This document shows, piece after piece, positions 11,494 through 22,305 of a DNA stretch of 64,000 bases. The position numbers were made by a program, and so were the translations under genes. This stretch comes from Magnetovibrio sp. Lineage in GTDB: Bacteria; Pseudomonadota; Alphaproteobacteria; Rhodospirillales; Magnetovibrionaceae. The notes under the pieces are model-generated. The model worked only from the letters and a program-made list of their open reading frames with translations. It was not told where the DNA came from and searched no databases. Position 1 is the stretch's first letter, and every line of letters begins with the position of its first letter. The stretch lies in contig NZ_DATCTF010000005.1 of the NCBI RefSeq assembly GCF_036568125.1, positions 1-64,000 on the forward strand, in the 5' to 3' direction.

Positions 11494-12372
11494 TCATACT
11501 TTGCGGGCGATCACGGCGCGCGCGACACCGCCCAAATCCGTACGACTTTCCAAAAATTCAAAACCCGCCGCGCCCATCAACGCCGCGACCTGTTCGGCTT
11601 GGCCGATTCCGACCTCGAATCCGGCCACACCGCCATCGCTCAACAGCACGTTAAGCTGGGCAATAATCGTGCGATAGGCATCCAGGCCATCTTCGCCGCC
11701 ATCGAGCGCGCGGCGCGGTTCGAAATCGCGCACATCGGCTTCAAGCGTTTCGATGTCGCTGGCCGGGATATATGGGGGATTGGACACCACCACATCGAAA
11801 GGACCGTCCAGCGCATCCATCCACTGGGATTCGTTCCAATCGGCGCACACGAAGCGTGCGCGCGTCTCCATATCTAACGCCCGTGCATTTTCCTGGGCGA
11901 CGAGCAAAGCCTCTTCGCTGGCGTCAACGCCAACCCCGGTGGCGCGGGGCCACTCGCTGAGCAGCGCCAACAAAATGCACCCCGTGCCGGTCCCCAGGTC
12001 GAGCACCCGAGCGGGCGCGGCGGCATGGTCCAATATCGCCTCGATCAAAGTTTCGGTGTCGGGGCGCGGGCTCAGGGTTGCAGACGTGACCTTGAACGGT
12101 AGCGACCAAAATTCCCGCACGCCGATGATTTGCGCCATCGGAACGCGACGGCAGCGCTGGGCCAAAGCCGCTTTCAAGGTTGCGGCTTGTTGATCGGTGA
12201 GAACCTCATCGCGGTCCGCCAACACCCGTTCCGGACCGCCGTCCAACACGAACCCAACCAACAGGCGGGCCTCCATGACCGGCGCGTCGATGCCCGCGAC
12301 TTTCAGCGGCTCGACGCAGGCGCGTTGGGCCGCGCCAACGGTTAGGTTTTCAAACTGGGGGATCGAACTCAC
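11494..12372 (-). CDS. prmC: Release factor glutamine methyltransferase PrmC
   Basis: PrmC methylates the glutamine of the GGQ motif of peptide-chain release factors using S-adenosylmethionine. The 292-residue protein has an N-terminal helical domain (about 1-95) and a Rossmann methyltransferase domain. Motif I is DLGTGTG at 125-131 and the substrate-binding NPPY is at 198-201. Its start codon overlaps the stop of prfA by four bases (ATGA), so it is translationally coupled to its own substrate, the usual order in many bacteria. Confidence 0.95.
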   Translation of the reverse strand: MSSIPQFENLTVGAAQRACVEPLKVAGIDAPVMEARLLVGFVLDGGPERVLADRDEVLTDQQAATLKAALAQRCRRVPMAQIIGVREFWSLPFKVTSATLSPRPDTETLIEAILDHAAAPARVLDLGTGTGCILLALLSEWPRATGVGVDASEEALLVAQENARALDMETRARFVCADWNESQWMDALDGPFDVVVSNPPYIPASDIETLEADVRDFEPRRALDGGEDGLDAYRTIIAQLNVLLSDGGVAGFEVGIGQAEQVAALMGAAGFEFLESRTDLGGVARAVIARKV

Positions 12373-13439
12373 GAAAGTTCCGCCAGACGCTCCGCCTGGT
12401 CTTCGGACGTGAGCGCATCAATCAGTTCATCGAGTTCGCCTTCGAGCACCCGGTCGAGCTTATGCAAGGTCAAATTGATGCGATGGTCCGTAACCCGACC
12501 TTGGGGGAAGTTGTATGTACGGATACGCTCGGATCGATCACCCGAACCCACCTGCCCCTTTCGCGAGGCGGAACGTTCGCGGTCGAGCTCTTGACGTTGA
12601 TGGTCGTAGAGTTTGGCGCGCAGCATGGTCATCGCTTTTTCTTTGTTCTTGTGCTGTGAACGACCGTCTTGGCATTGCACCACGATGCCCGACGGTTCGT
12701 GTACGATGCGCACCGCGCTGTCGGTGGTATTGACGTGCTGGCCGCCAGCGCCTTGGGCGCGATAGGTGTCGATACGTAGGTCTTCGTTGCGAATTTGAAT
12801 GTCCACGTCCTCGGCTTGCGGCAACACCGCGACGGTCGCCGCCGAGGTGTGAATGCGCCCGCCCGATTCCGTTTCCGGCACGCGCTGAACGCGATGCACG
12901 CCGCTTTCGAATTTCAATTTGGCGAACACCCCGCGTCCCGACACGTTGGCGACGGCTTCCTTGTAACCGCCAATGCCCGTTTCGTTGACGTCCATCAGTT
13001 CGAACTTCCACTCCTGGCGTTCGGCAAAGCGTTGATACATGCGCATGATGTCGGCGGCGAACAGCGCGGCCTCGTCGCCACCGGTGCCCGCACGAACTTC
13101 CAAAATGGCGTTTTTATCGTCAGCTTCGTCTTTCGGCAGCAACAACACCTGAACACGGCGTTCCAGTTCCGGCAGTTGCGTCTTCAGCTCTTGCACTTCG
13201 GCCTGAGCCAGTTCGCGCATATCCGCATCGCCGGCACTGTCGGCAAGCAGGCTTTTAGCTCCCTCGTAATCCGCACGCACTTTTTCCAGTTCCTGGATCG
13301 CTTCGACCACCGGGGTGAGGTCGGAGTATTCCTTGGACATTTTCTGAAACGCGTCCGCAGCCAGTTCGCCCGTCGCCATTAAGGCGCCCAACTCTTCGTG
13401 GCGATCTTGTACGCGCTTGAGATTTTCGCTGAGGCTCAC
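12369..13439 (-). CDS. prfA: Peptide chain release factor 1
   Basis: RF1 recognises UAA and UAG and triggers release of the finished protein. The 356-residue protein has the expected length and domains. The codon-reading tripeptide is PET at 188-190 in the position of the usual PxT motif, and the catalytic GGQ is at 232-234 in [10 protein letters not shown]. It sits between hemA and prmC with ATGA overlaps at both ends, so the genes form one operon. Confidence 0.97.
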   Translation of the reverse strand: MSLSENLKRVQDRHEELGALMATGELAADAFQKMSKEYSDLTPVVEAIQELEKVRADYEGAKSLLADSAGDADMRELAQAEVQELKTQLPELERRVQVLLLPKDEADDKNAILEVRAGTGGDEAALFAADIMRMYQRFAERQEWKFELMDVNETGIGGYKEAVANVSGRGVFAKLKFESGVHRVQRVPETESGGRIHTSAATVAVLPQAEDVDIQIRNEDLRIDTYRAQGAGGQHVNTTDSAVRIVHEPSGIVVQCQDGRSQHKNKEKAMTMLRAKLYDHQRQELDRERSASRKGQVGSGDRSERIRTYNFPQGRVTDHRINLTLHKLDRVLEGELDELIDALTSEDQAERLAELS

Positions 13440-14722
13440 GATGTGCTCTCGTCTTCGTCGGTGGGGTCGTTCAAGTCGAACAGGCGTTCCAGGGCGAATT
13501 CCAATCGCGCCCAGGCGGTTTCATCGTCTGCGGCGATGCGGCGCATGGCCTCGGATGGATCGTGCAGCATCCGCCCCACCAGCAAGCGGGTGGCTTTTTC
13601 GGCATCGCCACCCGCGTCGTGCAAGGCTTGTTCGCGGGCGCGCTCGAACTTGGCGCGCAACCGCGTCAACGCGGGCACGGCGACGCGCTCGGCACGGGTG
13701 TGCAGATAGCGTTTGACGTCTTGCTTAATGATATCACTGGCGCGTGCGGCTTCCTGTTCGCGCCCGGCACGGCCTTTCAGAGCCACCTGTTCCAGATCGC
13801 CCAAGCTGTAGACGAAGGCATCGTCCAGTTCATCCACCTGCGGTTCGACGTCGCCGGGCACACCGGCATCGACGATGAACATCGGCTTATGCCGGCGCGC
13901 TTTAAGGGCTGCTTTCACCGGCGCTTGGTCGAGGCTGAAGCGACGCGTGCCGACCGCACTCAACACGATGTCGCTGTCGGCCAAAAGATTTTCGAAATCA
14001 TCGAAATCCGCAACATGAGACTCCAGATCCCGCGCCAAGGCGTCGGCGCGCCCGGCGCGCGGATGGGTGACGGTCAGGCTTGCCAACCCATTGGCGACGA
14101 GATCGCGAGCGATCATTTCGCCCATGTCGCCGGTGCCGACCAACAGCGCCTTGCAGCGACTGAGATCGCCGAACACGTCACGCGCAATCTGCACCGCACT
14201 GGCGGCCATACTGACCGGGCCTTCGCCGATTTTCGTTTCCGTGCGCACCCGCTTGGCGGCGGCGTAGGATGCCTGCATCCAGGTTTCCAGTTCGGCACGC
14301 ACATGATCGGTTTCGGTGGCTTGGCGATGGGCATGTTTGACTTGCCCCAGAACTTGAGGCTCGCCGACCATCAAACTGTCGAGTGACGCGGTGACGCGAA
14401 ACATGTGTTCCACCGCCTCTTCGTCGGTCAGGGTGTAGGTCTGCTCTTGCAGCTCGGCCAATTCGCATTCGCCTTCACGCGCGAAGGTTTCCAACACCGC
14501 TTGCTGAAACGCGGCGGGGTCGTGGGTGATGCCGATGGCTTCGACCCGGTCGCAGGTGGACAGCAATATGACTTGAGCCACACCCTTTTCCGACAATTCC
14601 TGCAGCACCGCCGGGACGCGCGGTTCTTCGACGAAGATCCGGTCGCGCATCATCATGGTCGAGGAACGATGGTTCGCTCCCACCACGATCGGACGGCCTT
14701 TGGGTAGCTCAGTGTCGGTCAT
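13436..14722 (-). CDS. hemA: Glutamyl-tRNA reductase (C5 pathway of heme synthesis)
   Basis: This enzyme reduces glutamyl-tRNA to glutamate-1-semialdehyde, the first step of the C5 route to 5-aminolevulinate. The 428-residue sequence has the catalytic cysteine (Cys57) in STCDRVE, where most homologues have STCNR, the signature [15 protein letters not shown] near 115, and an NADPH-binding domain with LVGTGDMGE. The C-terminal dimerisation helix is present. It overlaps ispG and prfA by four bases each. The order hemA-prfA-prmC is familiar from gammaproteobacteria; most alphaproteobacteria use 5-aminolevulinate synthase instead, so the gene is notable here. Family assignment is firm; the pathway use is inferred. 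Confidence 0.93.
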   Translation of the reverse strand: MTDTELPKGRPIVVGANHRSSTMMMRDRIFVEEPRVPAVLQELSEKGVAQVILLSTCDRVEAIGITHDPAAFQQAVLETFAREGECELAELQEQTYTLTDEEAVEHMFRVTASLDSLMVGEPQVLGQVKHAHRQATETDHVRAELETWMQASYAAAKRVRTETKIGEGPVSMAASAVQIARDVFGDLSRCKALLVGTGDMGEMIARDLVANGLASLTVTHPRAGRADALARDLESHVADFDDFENLLADSDIVLSAVGTRRFSLDQAPVKAALKARRHKPMFIVDAGVPGDVEPQVDELDDAFVYSLGDLEQVALKGRAGREQEAARASDIIKQDVKRYLHTRAERVAVPALTRLRAKFERAREQALHDAGGDAEKATRLLVGRMLHDPSEAMRRIAADDETAWARLEFALERLFDLNDPTDEDESTS

Positions 14723-15957
14723 GCCCCACCATAGCGTTTTTGTACGTAATCTTCGACCATCACTTGAAACTGCTGCGCCAAGTCGTCGCCCTTGAGCGTT
14801 GCGACCTTTTCGCCGTCGACGAACACCGGGGCAGAGGGTGTTTCACCTGTGCCGGGCAAAGAAATGCCGATGTCGGCCTGCTTGCTTTCGCCGGGACCGT
14901 TGACGATACAGCCCATCACCGCCAGCTTGAGATTTTCCGCGCCGGGATAGAGGCTTTGCCATTCGGGCATGCGGGCGCGCACGTAATCTTGAATGTCCAT
15001 CGCCAATTCCTGAAACAACGTCGAGGTGGTGCGCCCGCAACCGGGGCACGCGGTGACTTGCGGCATGAAACTGCGCAGATGAAGGCTTTGTAGAATTTCT
15101 TGAGCCACGCGCACTTCGCGTTCGCGCGCCGCGCCGGGTTCGGGCGTCAACGAAACGCGGATGGTGTCGCCGATGCCTTCCGTCAACAAAACCGCCAGCG
15201 CGGCGGTCGATGCGACCACGCCCTTATCGCCCATGCCCGCCTCGGTCAGGCCGAGATGCAAGGCGTAATTGCTTCGCGCAGCCAATAGGCGGTAGACGTT
15301 TATGAGTTCCGGCGCTTCGCTGACTTTGCACGAAATGATGATGCGATCGGCACCCAGCCCCAGCTCTTCGGCCCGTGCGGCGCTGTCGAGCGCGCTGCGT
15401 ACCAAGGCCTCGCGGGTCACCTCTTCGGGAGAACGCGGTTCGGCGAGTTTGGCGTTTTCATCCATTAACGCCACCGCCAAATCTTGATCGAGGCTGCCCC
15501 AATTGACGCCGATGCGCACCGCCTTGCCGAGCTTGGCGGCCAATTCGATCATAGCAGAAAACTGTTGGTCGCGTTTTTCGCGAAAACCGACGTTGCCGGG
15601 ATTGATGCGGAACTTGGCCAGCGCGTCGGCGCACGCGGGATGATCGGTCAACAATTTGTGGCCGATGTAATGGAAATCGCCGACCAACGGCACGTTCACG
15701 CCTTGGGCCAATAGTTTTTCACGAATACGGGGTACCGCCTTGGCGGATTCGTCGCGGTCAACGGTGATGCGCACCAGTTCGGATCCAGCCTGAGCCAGCG
15801 TCGCCACCTGAGCCACCGTCGCGTCAATGTCGGCGGTGTCGGTATTGGTCATCGACTGCACCACCACCGGATGCCCGCCGCCGATTTTCACGCCATCGAT
15901 GTCGACGACGCGCGTGGGGTGACGTGTGGCAAAAGCGTTCAAGGTGTTGGGGCTCAT
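14719..15957 (-). CDS. ispG: 4-hydroxy-3-methylbut-2-enyl-diphosphate synthase (flavodoxin/ferredoxin)
   Basis: IspG (GcpE) converts methylerythritol cyclodiphosphate to HMBPP in the non-mevalonate isoprenoid pathway with a [4Fe-4S] cluster. The 412-residue protein starts with the typical [20 protein letters not shown] region. Cluster ligands are the two cysteines of CPGCGRTTS near 304-307 and Cys in GCIVNGPGE near 350. It overlaps hemA by four bases and lies about 100 bases after the RodZ-like gene, in the order common in alphaproteobacteria. Confidence 0.96.
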   Translation of the reverse strand: MSPNTLNAFATRHPTRVVDIDGVKIGGGHPVVVQSMTNTDTADIDATVAQVATLAQAGSELVRITVDRDESAKAVPRIREKLLAQGVNVPLVGDFHYIGHKLLTDHPACADALAKFRINPGNVGFREKRDQQFSAMIELAAKLGKAVRIGVNWGSLDQDLAVALMDENAKLAEPRSPEEVTREALVRSALDSAARAEELGLGADRIIISCKVSEAPELINVYRLLAARSNYALHLGLTEAGMGDKGVVASTAALAVLLTEGIGDTIRVSLTPEPGAAREREVRVAQEILQSLHLRSFMPQVTACPGCGRTTSTLFQELAMDIQDYVRARMPEWQSLYPGAENLKLAVMGCIVNGPGESKQADIGISLPGTGETPSAPVFVDGEKVATLKGDDLAQQFQVMVEDYVQKRYGGA

Positions 15958-16061
15958 GGTCGCTGGTTCCTGAGGATGCCTCTATGGGAGCTATATAGCG
16001 TCCCCAGCCCGATTTCGAAAGCCATCTTACAAACAGAGGTTGGCTGCGCGGCGCGTCGACG

Positions 16062-17366
16062 CTACTCGGTCACGGCCGATCCGCTTTGCAGTTTGTCCAC
16101 ATCCAGATCGACATTGCGGCGAACTTCGCCGACCTCGCCGATCGCCGGAACGGCTTGGCCATCGACCAACAGCTCCAACGCACCCGCGTTGCCGGTCATC
16201 AATCGCAAGCCCGGACGGTTAGGCACTTGATATTCCTGACCTTCGCGCAACAGGCGTGTGAACAACAGGCGGTCTGCTATTTCGTCACGCACTTGAATCC
16301 AGCTGTTGGACTTGGCGCGCACCGTGATGCGGCTGGGGCCATCGTCGGGGCGTTGCGCCGCAACCGTCGGCGCGACGGCTGCAACGGCGGCGGCTTCCGT
16401 TTGCGGTTGGGCCTCAGCCTGGGCGGTGGGTTCGTCTTGTGTAGCCGCTTCTGCGACGGTCTCGGCATCGGGTTCACTGACCGGTTCGGCTGGCTGTTCG
16501 ACCGTCGGTGCGACGCTCGGCTCATCAGGTTGTTCGGCGGCTTGCTCGACGACCTGCGCGGCACCCCGCTCTGGGGCGTCCTGTTGCGTAACTGGTTCTG
16601 TAACTGGTTCTGGAGCCTCTGTAACAGGCGCGGGCGTCTCGACGGCGCTCACAGCCGTTTCGTGCGCCGTATCGGCCGAAGATGTCGCGCCTCCCCCCTC
16701 TTCTTGGACCGGAGCCTCGACAGCAGGAGCATCCGCAAGCGGACCGGAGCTTGAAACCACCTCGTCCGCCGCCGTCACCGGCTCCGCGACCTGTTCCTCG
16801 GCTGTCGCCTGGACCTCGGTTTCGGGCATCGTCTCAGGTGTCGTCTCGGGTGCGGGCATTGCCTCGGCAGCAGGCTTTGAACCAGCTGCCTGTTCGCTCC
16901 CCGCCATGTATTCGGGCACCGCCTCGACGCGCGCGACTTCAACCTCGGCCTTGTTGGAATTCCAGTACCACACCCCGTAAGCAACGGCGGCAACCATGAC
17001 GCCGAGGCCTAGAACCGCACCGCCAGGCACGCCGCCATCGACGATCGGCTTGGGGAACACCAAGTCGTTCTTGCCGCCGGCCCCGGCGGCCTCGTCTTTA
17101 TAGCGCCGCACGATTTCATTGCTATCTAAGTGCAGGTGTTCGGCGTAGCTGCGCACGAAGCCGATGGCGTAAGGCGTGCCCGGCAGATCGGCATGTCGGC
17201 CGTCTTCCAAGGCTTCAAGATATTTTTGACTGATGCGCAAAGCCCGCGCCGCATCGGCGATGTTGAGGCCCGCGTTTTCACGGCTTTGGCGCAACAAACC
17301 ACCAACGGCGGCTGGCGCGGCGCTGTCTGCGGCGGCGTTTGACGAAGTCGATTGGCTGTCAGTCAC
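16062..17366 (-). CDS. RodZ-like helix-turn-helix and DUF4115 protein
   Basis: This protein of about 434 residues has a cytoplasmic RodZ-type helix-turn-helix near the N-terminus (GGLLRQSRENAGLNIADAA). One transmembrane helix follows near residue 130 (VLGLGVMVAAVAYGVWYW), then a long Ala/Glu/Pro/Val-rich linker of about 200 residues and a C-terminal DUF4115 beta domain (RITVRAKSNSWIQVRD). RodZ links MreB to the cell-wall machinery, so a role in cell shape is likely. The GTG at 17366 is preferred because it follows AGGGG and yields MTDSQST; an ATG at 17393 is in frame but has no ribosome site. The linker includes short DNA repeats near 16585-16610 encoding PVTEPVT. Confidence 0.8.
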   Translation of the reverse strand: MTDSQSTSSNAAADSAAPAAVGGLLRQSRENAGLNIADAARALRISQKYLEALEDGRHADLPGTPYAIGFVRSYAEHLHLDSNEIVRRYKDEAAGAGGKNDLVFPKPIVDGGVPGGAVLGLGVMVAAVAYGVWYWNSNKAEVEVARVEAVPEYMAGSEQAAGSKPAAEAMPAPETTPETMPETEVQATAEEQVAEPVTAADEVVSSSGPLADAPAVEAPVQEEGGGATSSADTAHETAVSAVETPAPVTEAPEPVTEPVTQQDAPERGAAQVVEQAAEQPDEPSVAPTVEQPAEPVSEPDAETVAEAATQDEPTAQAEAQPQTEAAAVAAVAPTVAAQRPDDGPSRITVRAKSNSWIQVRDEIADRLLFTRLLREGQEYQVPNRPGLRLMTGNAGALELLVDGQAVPAIGEVGEVRRNVDLDVDKLQSGSAVTE

Positions 17367-17485
17367 GAAATAAAAACCCCTATGTGGGGCCATTGTTGAA
17401 TATCCGCCCCACAGCTTGGGGGGTATTTTGCCCGAAGCGCAAGAAATTGCAAGGACTTGACCGAAATCTTAGCGCAAACACTGGT

Positions 17486-19765
17486 TCAAATCTTGATGCC
17501 GTGGTCCTTGGCGAAGGCTTTGAGACGCTGGCGGACGCTGGCGCGCGGCATTTCGAGCACCGAATGAAGGAACTGCGCCACTTGGCGTTCCGACATGGTG
17601 CGGATCATTTCCTTCACCGGCCCCAATGCAGGCGGCGGCATGGACAGACGGCGAAAGCCGATTCCCACCAATGCCATGGCCTCCAAGGCATGTCCTGCGG
17701 CTTCACCGCAAACGCTGACCGGCACGCCCGCCTGATCGCAGCGATCACGCACCGATTTCAAGAACCCCAAGGCGAACGGCGACAGAATGTCGTAGCGGTC
17801 GGAAACATGCGGGTTGCCGCGATCGGTGGCGTACAGAAACTGCATCAAATCGTTGGAACCGATGGAAATGAAATCCACCCGCTGCACCAGCTTATCCAAT
17901 TGCAGCGCCAACGCCGGAACTTCCAGCATCACCCCGGCATAAACGTGTTCGGGCAAAATGCCGCCGCGATTCTTTTCGCGTTGCAACTCACGTTCCAGCA
18001 ACCCCTTGGCGGCATCGAATTCCTCGACCTCGGCGATCATCGGAAACATGACGTGAATGTCGCGCCCGCGAGAGGCGCGTATCAAGGCGCGCAATTGCTG
18101 GCGCAAAATCGCCGGACGGTCCAAACAGATACGGATGGCGCGCCACCCCATGGCCGGATTTTCCTCGTCGAATTCGTCCCAGTAGGGCAACACCTTGTCG
18201 CCGCCCGCGTCGATGGTGCGAAACACCACCGGCTTGCCTGCGGCCCGATCGAGGACTTTTTCATACAGCGTTCGTTGCGCCTCGACATCGGGGAACTGGG
18301 TGCGCACCATGAACGGCACTTCGGTGCGGTACAACCCCACGCCATCGGCCCCGGTGGCTTCGATCTGGTCGAAGTCGAACAGCAGACCTGCGTTGATGTT
18401 GAGGCTGACCTCGACGCCATCCAGCGTGCGCGCCGGCAGGTCCTTGAGCTGCGCGTACTGGGCCTTGATCTGTTCGAGATGCTTACGCGTCTCATGAAAC
18501 GCCTGCTGCACGTCTTCGCCGGGGCGGATCAGAACTTGCGCGTTTTGGCCGTCGACGACGATGCTTTCGCCGGTGTCGATCTTCGACAGCACGTCGCGCA
18601 CCTGGCCCATGACGGGAATGTCCAGGGCGCGCGCGACGATCGCCACGTGCGAGGTGGCGGATCCTTCTTCGAGCACCAGACCGCGCAGCCGGGTGTGGTC
18701 GTAATCCAGCAGTTCCGCCGGCCCCATGTTGCGGGCCACCAAAATCATGTGCTCGGGCTGATAGAGCTTGTCTTGCGCCCCGGTGCCCAACAAATGCTTG
18801 AGCACCCGGTTGGCCAGATCTTCCAGATCATGCACACGTTCGCGCAAATAGGGATCGGATGCCTGACCGAGGCGCGCGCGCATTTCGTTTTTGACCTTCA
18901 GCACGGCGGCTTCCGCCGTCAGGCCGGAGGTCACGGCCTCTTCGGTGCGGCGCAGCCACCCGGCATCTTCGGCCACCATACGAAAGGCTTCCAGCACGTC
19001 TTCGTGCTCGCCGCCTTCGGCAGACGACAGCGGGCTTTGGCTCAAAATGGTGTCGAGCTGACCCAGCATCGCGCTGAACGCTTCGTGCAGGCGCGCCATT
19101 TCGTGTTCTGGATCATCGGCAACCAGATTGCCGATATCGAAATTCGGTTCGTGCAGCACCGCTTGTCCGATCCCCAGGCCGCGGCTGAAGCACGTACCTT
19201 CCAGGCGCAACGGCTTGAGCGCGATGCCGTCCGTGGGCATCAGTTCCTGACGGCTGATCAGTTCGCCGCCCGCAACCATTTCCGCCAACACCATGGCGAC
19301 GGTTTGCAGGGTTTCGGTTTCTTCTTCGGTGTATTGGCGCTCGGTCTTATTTTGCACCGCGACGACGCCGACGACGCGCCCGGAGCGCAACACCGGCACA
19401 CCAAGCATGGAGCGGAACTCGTCTTCACCCGTTTCCGGACGGAATGCGAAATTGGGATGCGCGGGGGCGTCGGACAATGCCAGTGGACCGCCGCGCGCCG
19501 CGATTTCACCGATCAAGCCTTCGCCGAACCGCAACCGCGTGACGTGCACGGCACTTGGGCTCAACCCGCGGGTGGAGAACAACTCCAACACATCGCCGGG
19601 GCGACGGACGTAGATGGAGCAGACTTCCGTGACCAAGTCAGCCGCAATGATCGAGGTAATTTTATCCAGCCGCGACTGCGCGGAGCCTTCGCCCGCCATA
19701 ACGTCGCGTACCCGAGCGAGCAATCGCCGGGGAGCCGTTGATAAACTGGCCGGATTCATGGCCAA
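17486..19765 (-). CDS. ptsP: Phosphoenolpyruvate-protein phosphotransferase PtsP (EI-Ntr)
   Basis: PtsP is the first enzyme of the nitrogen-related phosphotransferase system and passes phosphate from PEP to NPr and then EIIA-Ntr. The 759-residue protein has an N-terminal GAF domain (about 20-160) that can bind glutamine in related proteins. The phosphohistidine domain contains GSATSHVAIVARA near 370, and the PEP-binding TIM barrel contains the conserved GVGLYRTE and GSNDLMQF segments. Domain order and length fit EI-Ntr rather than the sugar EI. It lies downstream of lysC on the minus strand, as in many alphaproteobacteria. Confidence 0.95.
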   Translation of the reverse strand: MAMNPASLSTAPRRLLARVRDVMAGEGSAQSRLDKITSIIAADLVTEVCSIYVRRPGDVLELFSTRGLSPSAVHVTRLRFGEGLIGEIAARGGPLALSDAPAHPNFAFRPETGEDEFRSMLGVPVLRSGRVVGVVAVQNKTERQYTEEETETLQTVAMVLAEMVAGGELISRQELMPTDGIALKPLRLEGTCFSRGLGIGQAVLHEPNFDIGNLVADDPEHEMARLHEAFSAMLGQLDTILSQSPLSSAEGGEHEDVLEAFRMVAEDAGWLRRTEEAVTSGLTAEAAVLKVKNEMRARLGQASDPYLRERVHDLEDLANRVLKHLLGTGAQDKLYQPEHMILVARNMGPAELLDYDHTRLRGLVLEEGSATSHVAIVARALDIPVMGQVRDVLSKIDTGESIVVDGQNAQVLIRPGEDVQQAFHETRKHLEQIKAQYAQLKDLPARTLDGVEVSLNINAGLLFDFDQIEATGADGVGLYRTEVPFMVRTQFPDVEAQRTLYEKVLDRAAGKPVVFRTIDAGGDKVLPYWDEFDEENPAMGWRAIRICLDRPAILRQQLRALIRASRGRDIHVMFPMIAEVEEFDAAKGLLERELQREKNRGGILPEHVYAGVMLEVPALALQLDKLVQRVDFISIGSNDLMQFLYATDRGNPHVSDRYDILSPFALGFLKSVRDRCDQAGVPVSVCGEAAGHALEAMALVGIGFRRLSMPPPALGPVKEMIRTMSERQVAQFLHSVLEMPRASVRQRLKAFAKDHGIKI

Positions 19766-19799
19766 ACCCCGTTTTACATGTTGCGTGACTTAAGTGGTG

Positions 19800-20819
19800 T
19801 TAGCGCTCCCGCACATCGAGAGAAGCGTAGGCTTGTTCCATCAGTTCGGCGAAAATTTCCGCCATCGGCTGTTCGCGTTTTACCATACCGACGATTTGCC
19901 CCGCCATCAACGAGCCGCCCTCGACATCGCCGTCGATCACCGCGCGTTTCAAAGCGCCGGCCCAGTAATGTTCAATCTCCAACTGGGCGGCATTCTGGTC
20001 CAATTCGCCCGCATTGAACTTTTCAATCACCTTGCGCTGCGTTTCCATGAACTCTTGCGTGCCCTTGTTGGTGATGGCGCGCACCGGAATCACCGGAAAG
20101 CGTGGATCGATTTGCACGGTCGGCATCGCATCGCGGGCCGAAGCACGGATAAAGGCCTGCTTGAAGTTCTCGTGCGCGATGGATTCCGTCGCGCACACCA
20201 ACCGCGTGCCCAGCTGCACGCCGGCGGCGCCCAGCTCGAGATAATTCACGATCGTTTCACCGCGACCGATCCCACCGGCGACGAACACCGGAATCTCGGT
20301 GATGTGCGGCAAAATTTCCTGCGCCAACACCGATGTCGAAACCGGACCAATATGGCCGCCGGCTTCAGAGCCCTCGATCACCAACGCATCCGCGCCGCTA
20401 CGCACCAGACGTTTGGCGAGCACCAACGCCGGCGCGAAGCAAATCACCTTAGCACCGCCATCTTTCACTTTTTTGATGGCCGCGCCGGACGGCAAGCCGC
20501 CGGCCAAAACCACGTGAGTGACGTTCAGCTCGAGACACACGTCGATCAGTCGGTCGAGGTCCGGGTGCATGGTGATCAGATTGACGCCGAACGGCTTGTC
20601 GGTCAGCACCTTGGTGGCGACGATTTCCGCGTGCAGCAAATCCGGTGACATGGACCCACAAGCGATAACACCAAAGCCACCGGCGTTGGAAATGGCCGAC
20701 ACCAGATTGCGCTCAGATACCCAAGACATCGCCCCGCCCAAAATGGCGTAACGAGTGCCGAGAAATTCGCGGCCACGCGCCCACAGTTGATCAAGGCGTT
20801 GTTCGGGTGAGACGCTCAT
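19800..20819 (-). CDS. NAD(P)H-dependent flavin oxidoreductase / nitronate monooxygenase family
   Basis: This 339-residue protein is a TIM-barrel FMN enzyme of the 2-nitropropane dioxygenase family. Visible family features are the N-terminal GTRYAILGGAMSWVSE, the central GSEAGGHIGP that contacts FMN phosphate, and PVFVAGGIGRGE. Members include nitronate monooxygenases, enoyl-ACP reductases of the FabK type and quinone reductases, and these cannot be told apart by eye. It sits between lysC and ptsP on the same strand with gaps of about 35 bases, probably in one operon. Confidence 0.85.
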   Translation of the reverse strand: MSVSPEQRLDQLWARGREFLGTRYAILGGAMSWVSERNLVSAISNAGGFGVIACGSMSPDLLHAEIVATKVLTDKPFGVNLITMHPDLDRLIDVCLELNVTHVVLAGGLPSGAAIKKVKDGGAKVICFAPALVLAKRLVRSGADALVIEGSEAGGHIGPVSTSVLAQEILPHITEIPVFVAGGIGRGETIVNYLELGAAGVQLGTRLVCATESIAHENFKQAFIRASARDAMPTVQIDPRFPVIPVRAITNKGTQEFMETQRKVIEKFNAGELDQNAAQLEIEHYWAGALKRAVIDGDVEGGSLMAGQIVGMVKREQPMAEIFAELMEQAYASLDVRER

Positions 20820-20855
20820 ATCAAATTCCGTTCAATCCGGCTGGATGACAACGTG

Positions 20856-22079
20856 TCAGTCTTCAGCGTCCAGGCCATAGGCCGTGTGCAAGGCGCGCAG
20901 CGCCAATTCGGTATATTCCTCGGCCACCAACACGCTGACTTTGATTTCGGAGGTCGAAATCACCTGAATGTTGATGCCCTTGTCGGCCAGCGCCTGGAAC
21001 ATCCGCTGGGCGATGCCCGCGTGCGACCGCATGCCGACGCCGATGACGGAAATCTTCACCACGTTCGGGTCCGACAACAGGTCTTTGTAGGCGACTTCCT
21101 CGGTGTGCTTGCGCACGGTTTCGACGGCGCGGTTCATGTCCGCCTTGGTGACCGTAAAAGTCATGTCGGTGGATTTGCCGTCCTCGGACACGTTTTGCAC
21201 GATCATATCGACGTTGATGTTGGCATCCGCCAACGGGCCGAACAGTTTGGCCGCGATGCCCGGATGATCGGCCACGCCGATCAGGGTGATTTTTGCTTCG
21301 TCGCGGCTATAGGCGATGCCGCTGATGAGTTCTTGTTCCACGATCTCGTCCTCGTCCACAACCATGGTGCCCGGTTCGTCCGAAAAACTCGAACGCACTT
21401 GCAGGCGCACCCCATGTTTCATTGCCACTTCAACGGAGCGGGTCTGCAAGACCTTCGCCCCCAATGAAGCCATTTCAAGCATTTCCTCGAAGGTGATTTT
21501 TTCGAGCTTCCGGGCCTTTTTCACGATCCTGGGATCGGTGGTGTAAACCCCGTCCACATCGGTATAGATATCGCAACGATCCGCGTTCAACGCAGCGGCC
21601 AGCGCCACCGCCGAGGTATCGGACCCGCCGCGCCCCAAAGTGGTGATGCGATTGTCGCTGCCCACACCTTGGAAACCCGGCACCACGGCCACTTCGCCCT
21701 TGGCGAGGCGCTTCAGCACCTCTTCGCTGTCAATGCCCACAATGCGCGCCTTGCCGTGCGCGCTGTCGGTGCGTACCGGCAACTGCCAGCCCATCCACGA
21801 GCGCGCGGTGACGCCCAAATCTTGCAGCGCCAGCGCCAACAGTCCCGACGTGACCTGTTCGCCACTGGACACCACCGCGTCATATTCGCGGGTGTCGTAG
21901 AGCGGCGAAATCGATGTCACGTAATCGACCAGCTGGTTAGTCACGCCCGACATGGCTGAAACCACCACGGCGACCTGATTGCCGGCGTCGACCTCGCGCT
22001 TCACGCGCTTGGCGACATTCTGAATGCGTTCGATGTCGCCCACCGAAGTGCCGCCGAATTTTTGTACGATGAGAGCCAT
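20856..22079 (-). CDS. lysC: Aspartate kinase
   Basis: Aspartokinase phosphorylates aspartate, the first step to lysine, threonine, methionine and diaminopimelate. The 407-residue monofunctional enzyme has the kinase motif KFGGTSVGDIERI at its start, RGGSDTSAVALAAALNA near 150, and two C-terminal ACT domains (about 265-400) for feedback control by lysine and/or threonine. Its length matches the alpha subunit type; an internal start for a beta subunit cannot be judged. It is divergent from ubiG. Confidence 0.96.
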   Translation of the reverse strand: MALIVQKFGGTSVGDIERIQNVAKRVKREVDAGNQVAVVVSAMSGVTNQLVDYVTSISPLYDTREYDAVVSSGEQVTSGLLALALQDLGVTARSWMGWQLPVRTDSAHGKARIVGIDSEEVLKRLAKGEVAVVPGFQGVGSDNRITTLGRGGSDTSAVALAAALNADRCDIYTDVDGVYTTDPRIVKKARKLEKITFEEMLEMASLGAKVLQTRSVEVAMKHGVRLQVRSSFSDEPGTMVVDEDEIVEQELISGIAYSRDEAKITLIGVADHPGIAAKLFGPLADANINVDMIVQNVSEDGKSTDMTFTVTKADMNRAVETVRKHTEEVAYKDLLSDPNVVKISVIGVGMRSHAGIAQRMFQALADKGINIQVISTSEIKVSVLVAEEYTELALRALHTAYGLDAED

Positions 22080-22305
22080 ATGCGTCTAAGCCTGTACGTC
22101 ATCCATTCCTTAGGTTCCGACTGTCCACACCAACTTCAAGGGCTTTCAAAAGCTGGAAAATTACTGGAAAAGGCACCAGATTCAGCTTATGACAACCGCG
22201 TGCTGGGGGGGACAGGCGCGTATACATACTCGGAATGCCCCCGCCTCGCAAGTATGCCCACGCGCACGGGGCTTGAAAAAACGCGATTTGAAAAGGCTTG
22301 CTGTC

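Noticed and set aside
17339-19741. An 800-codon open frame on the plus strand opposite ptsP
   Set aside because: It is a shadow of ptsP, with His/Gln-rich composition and no recognisable domain.
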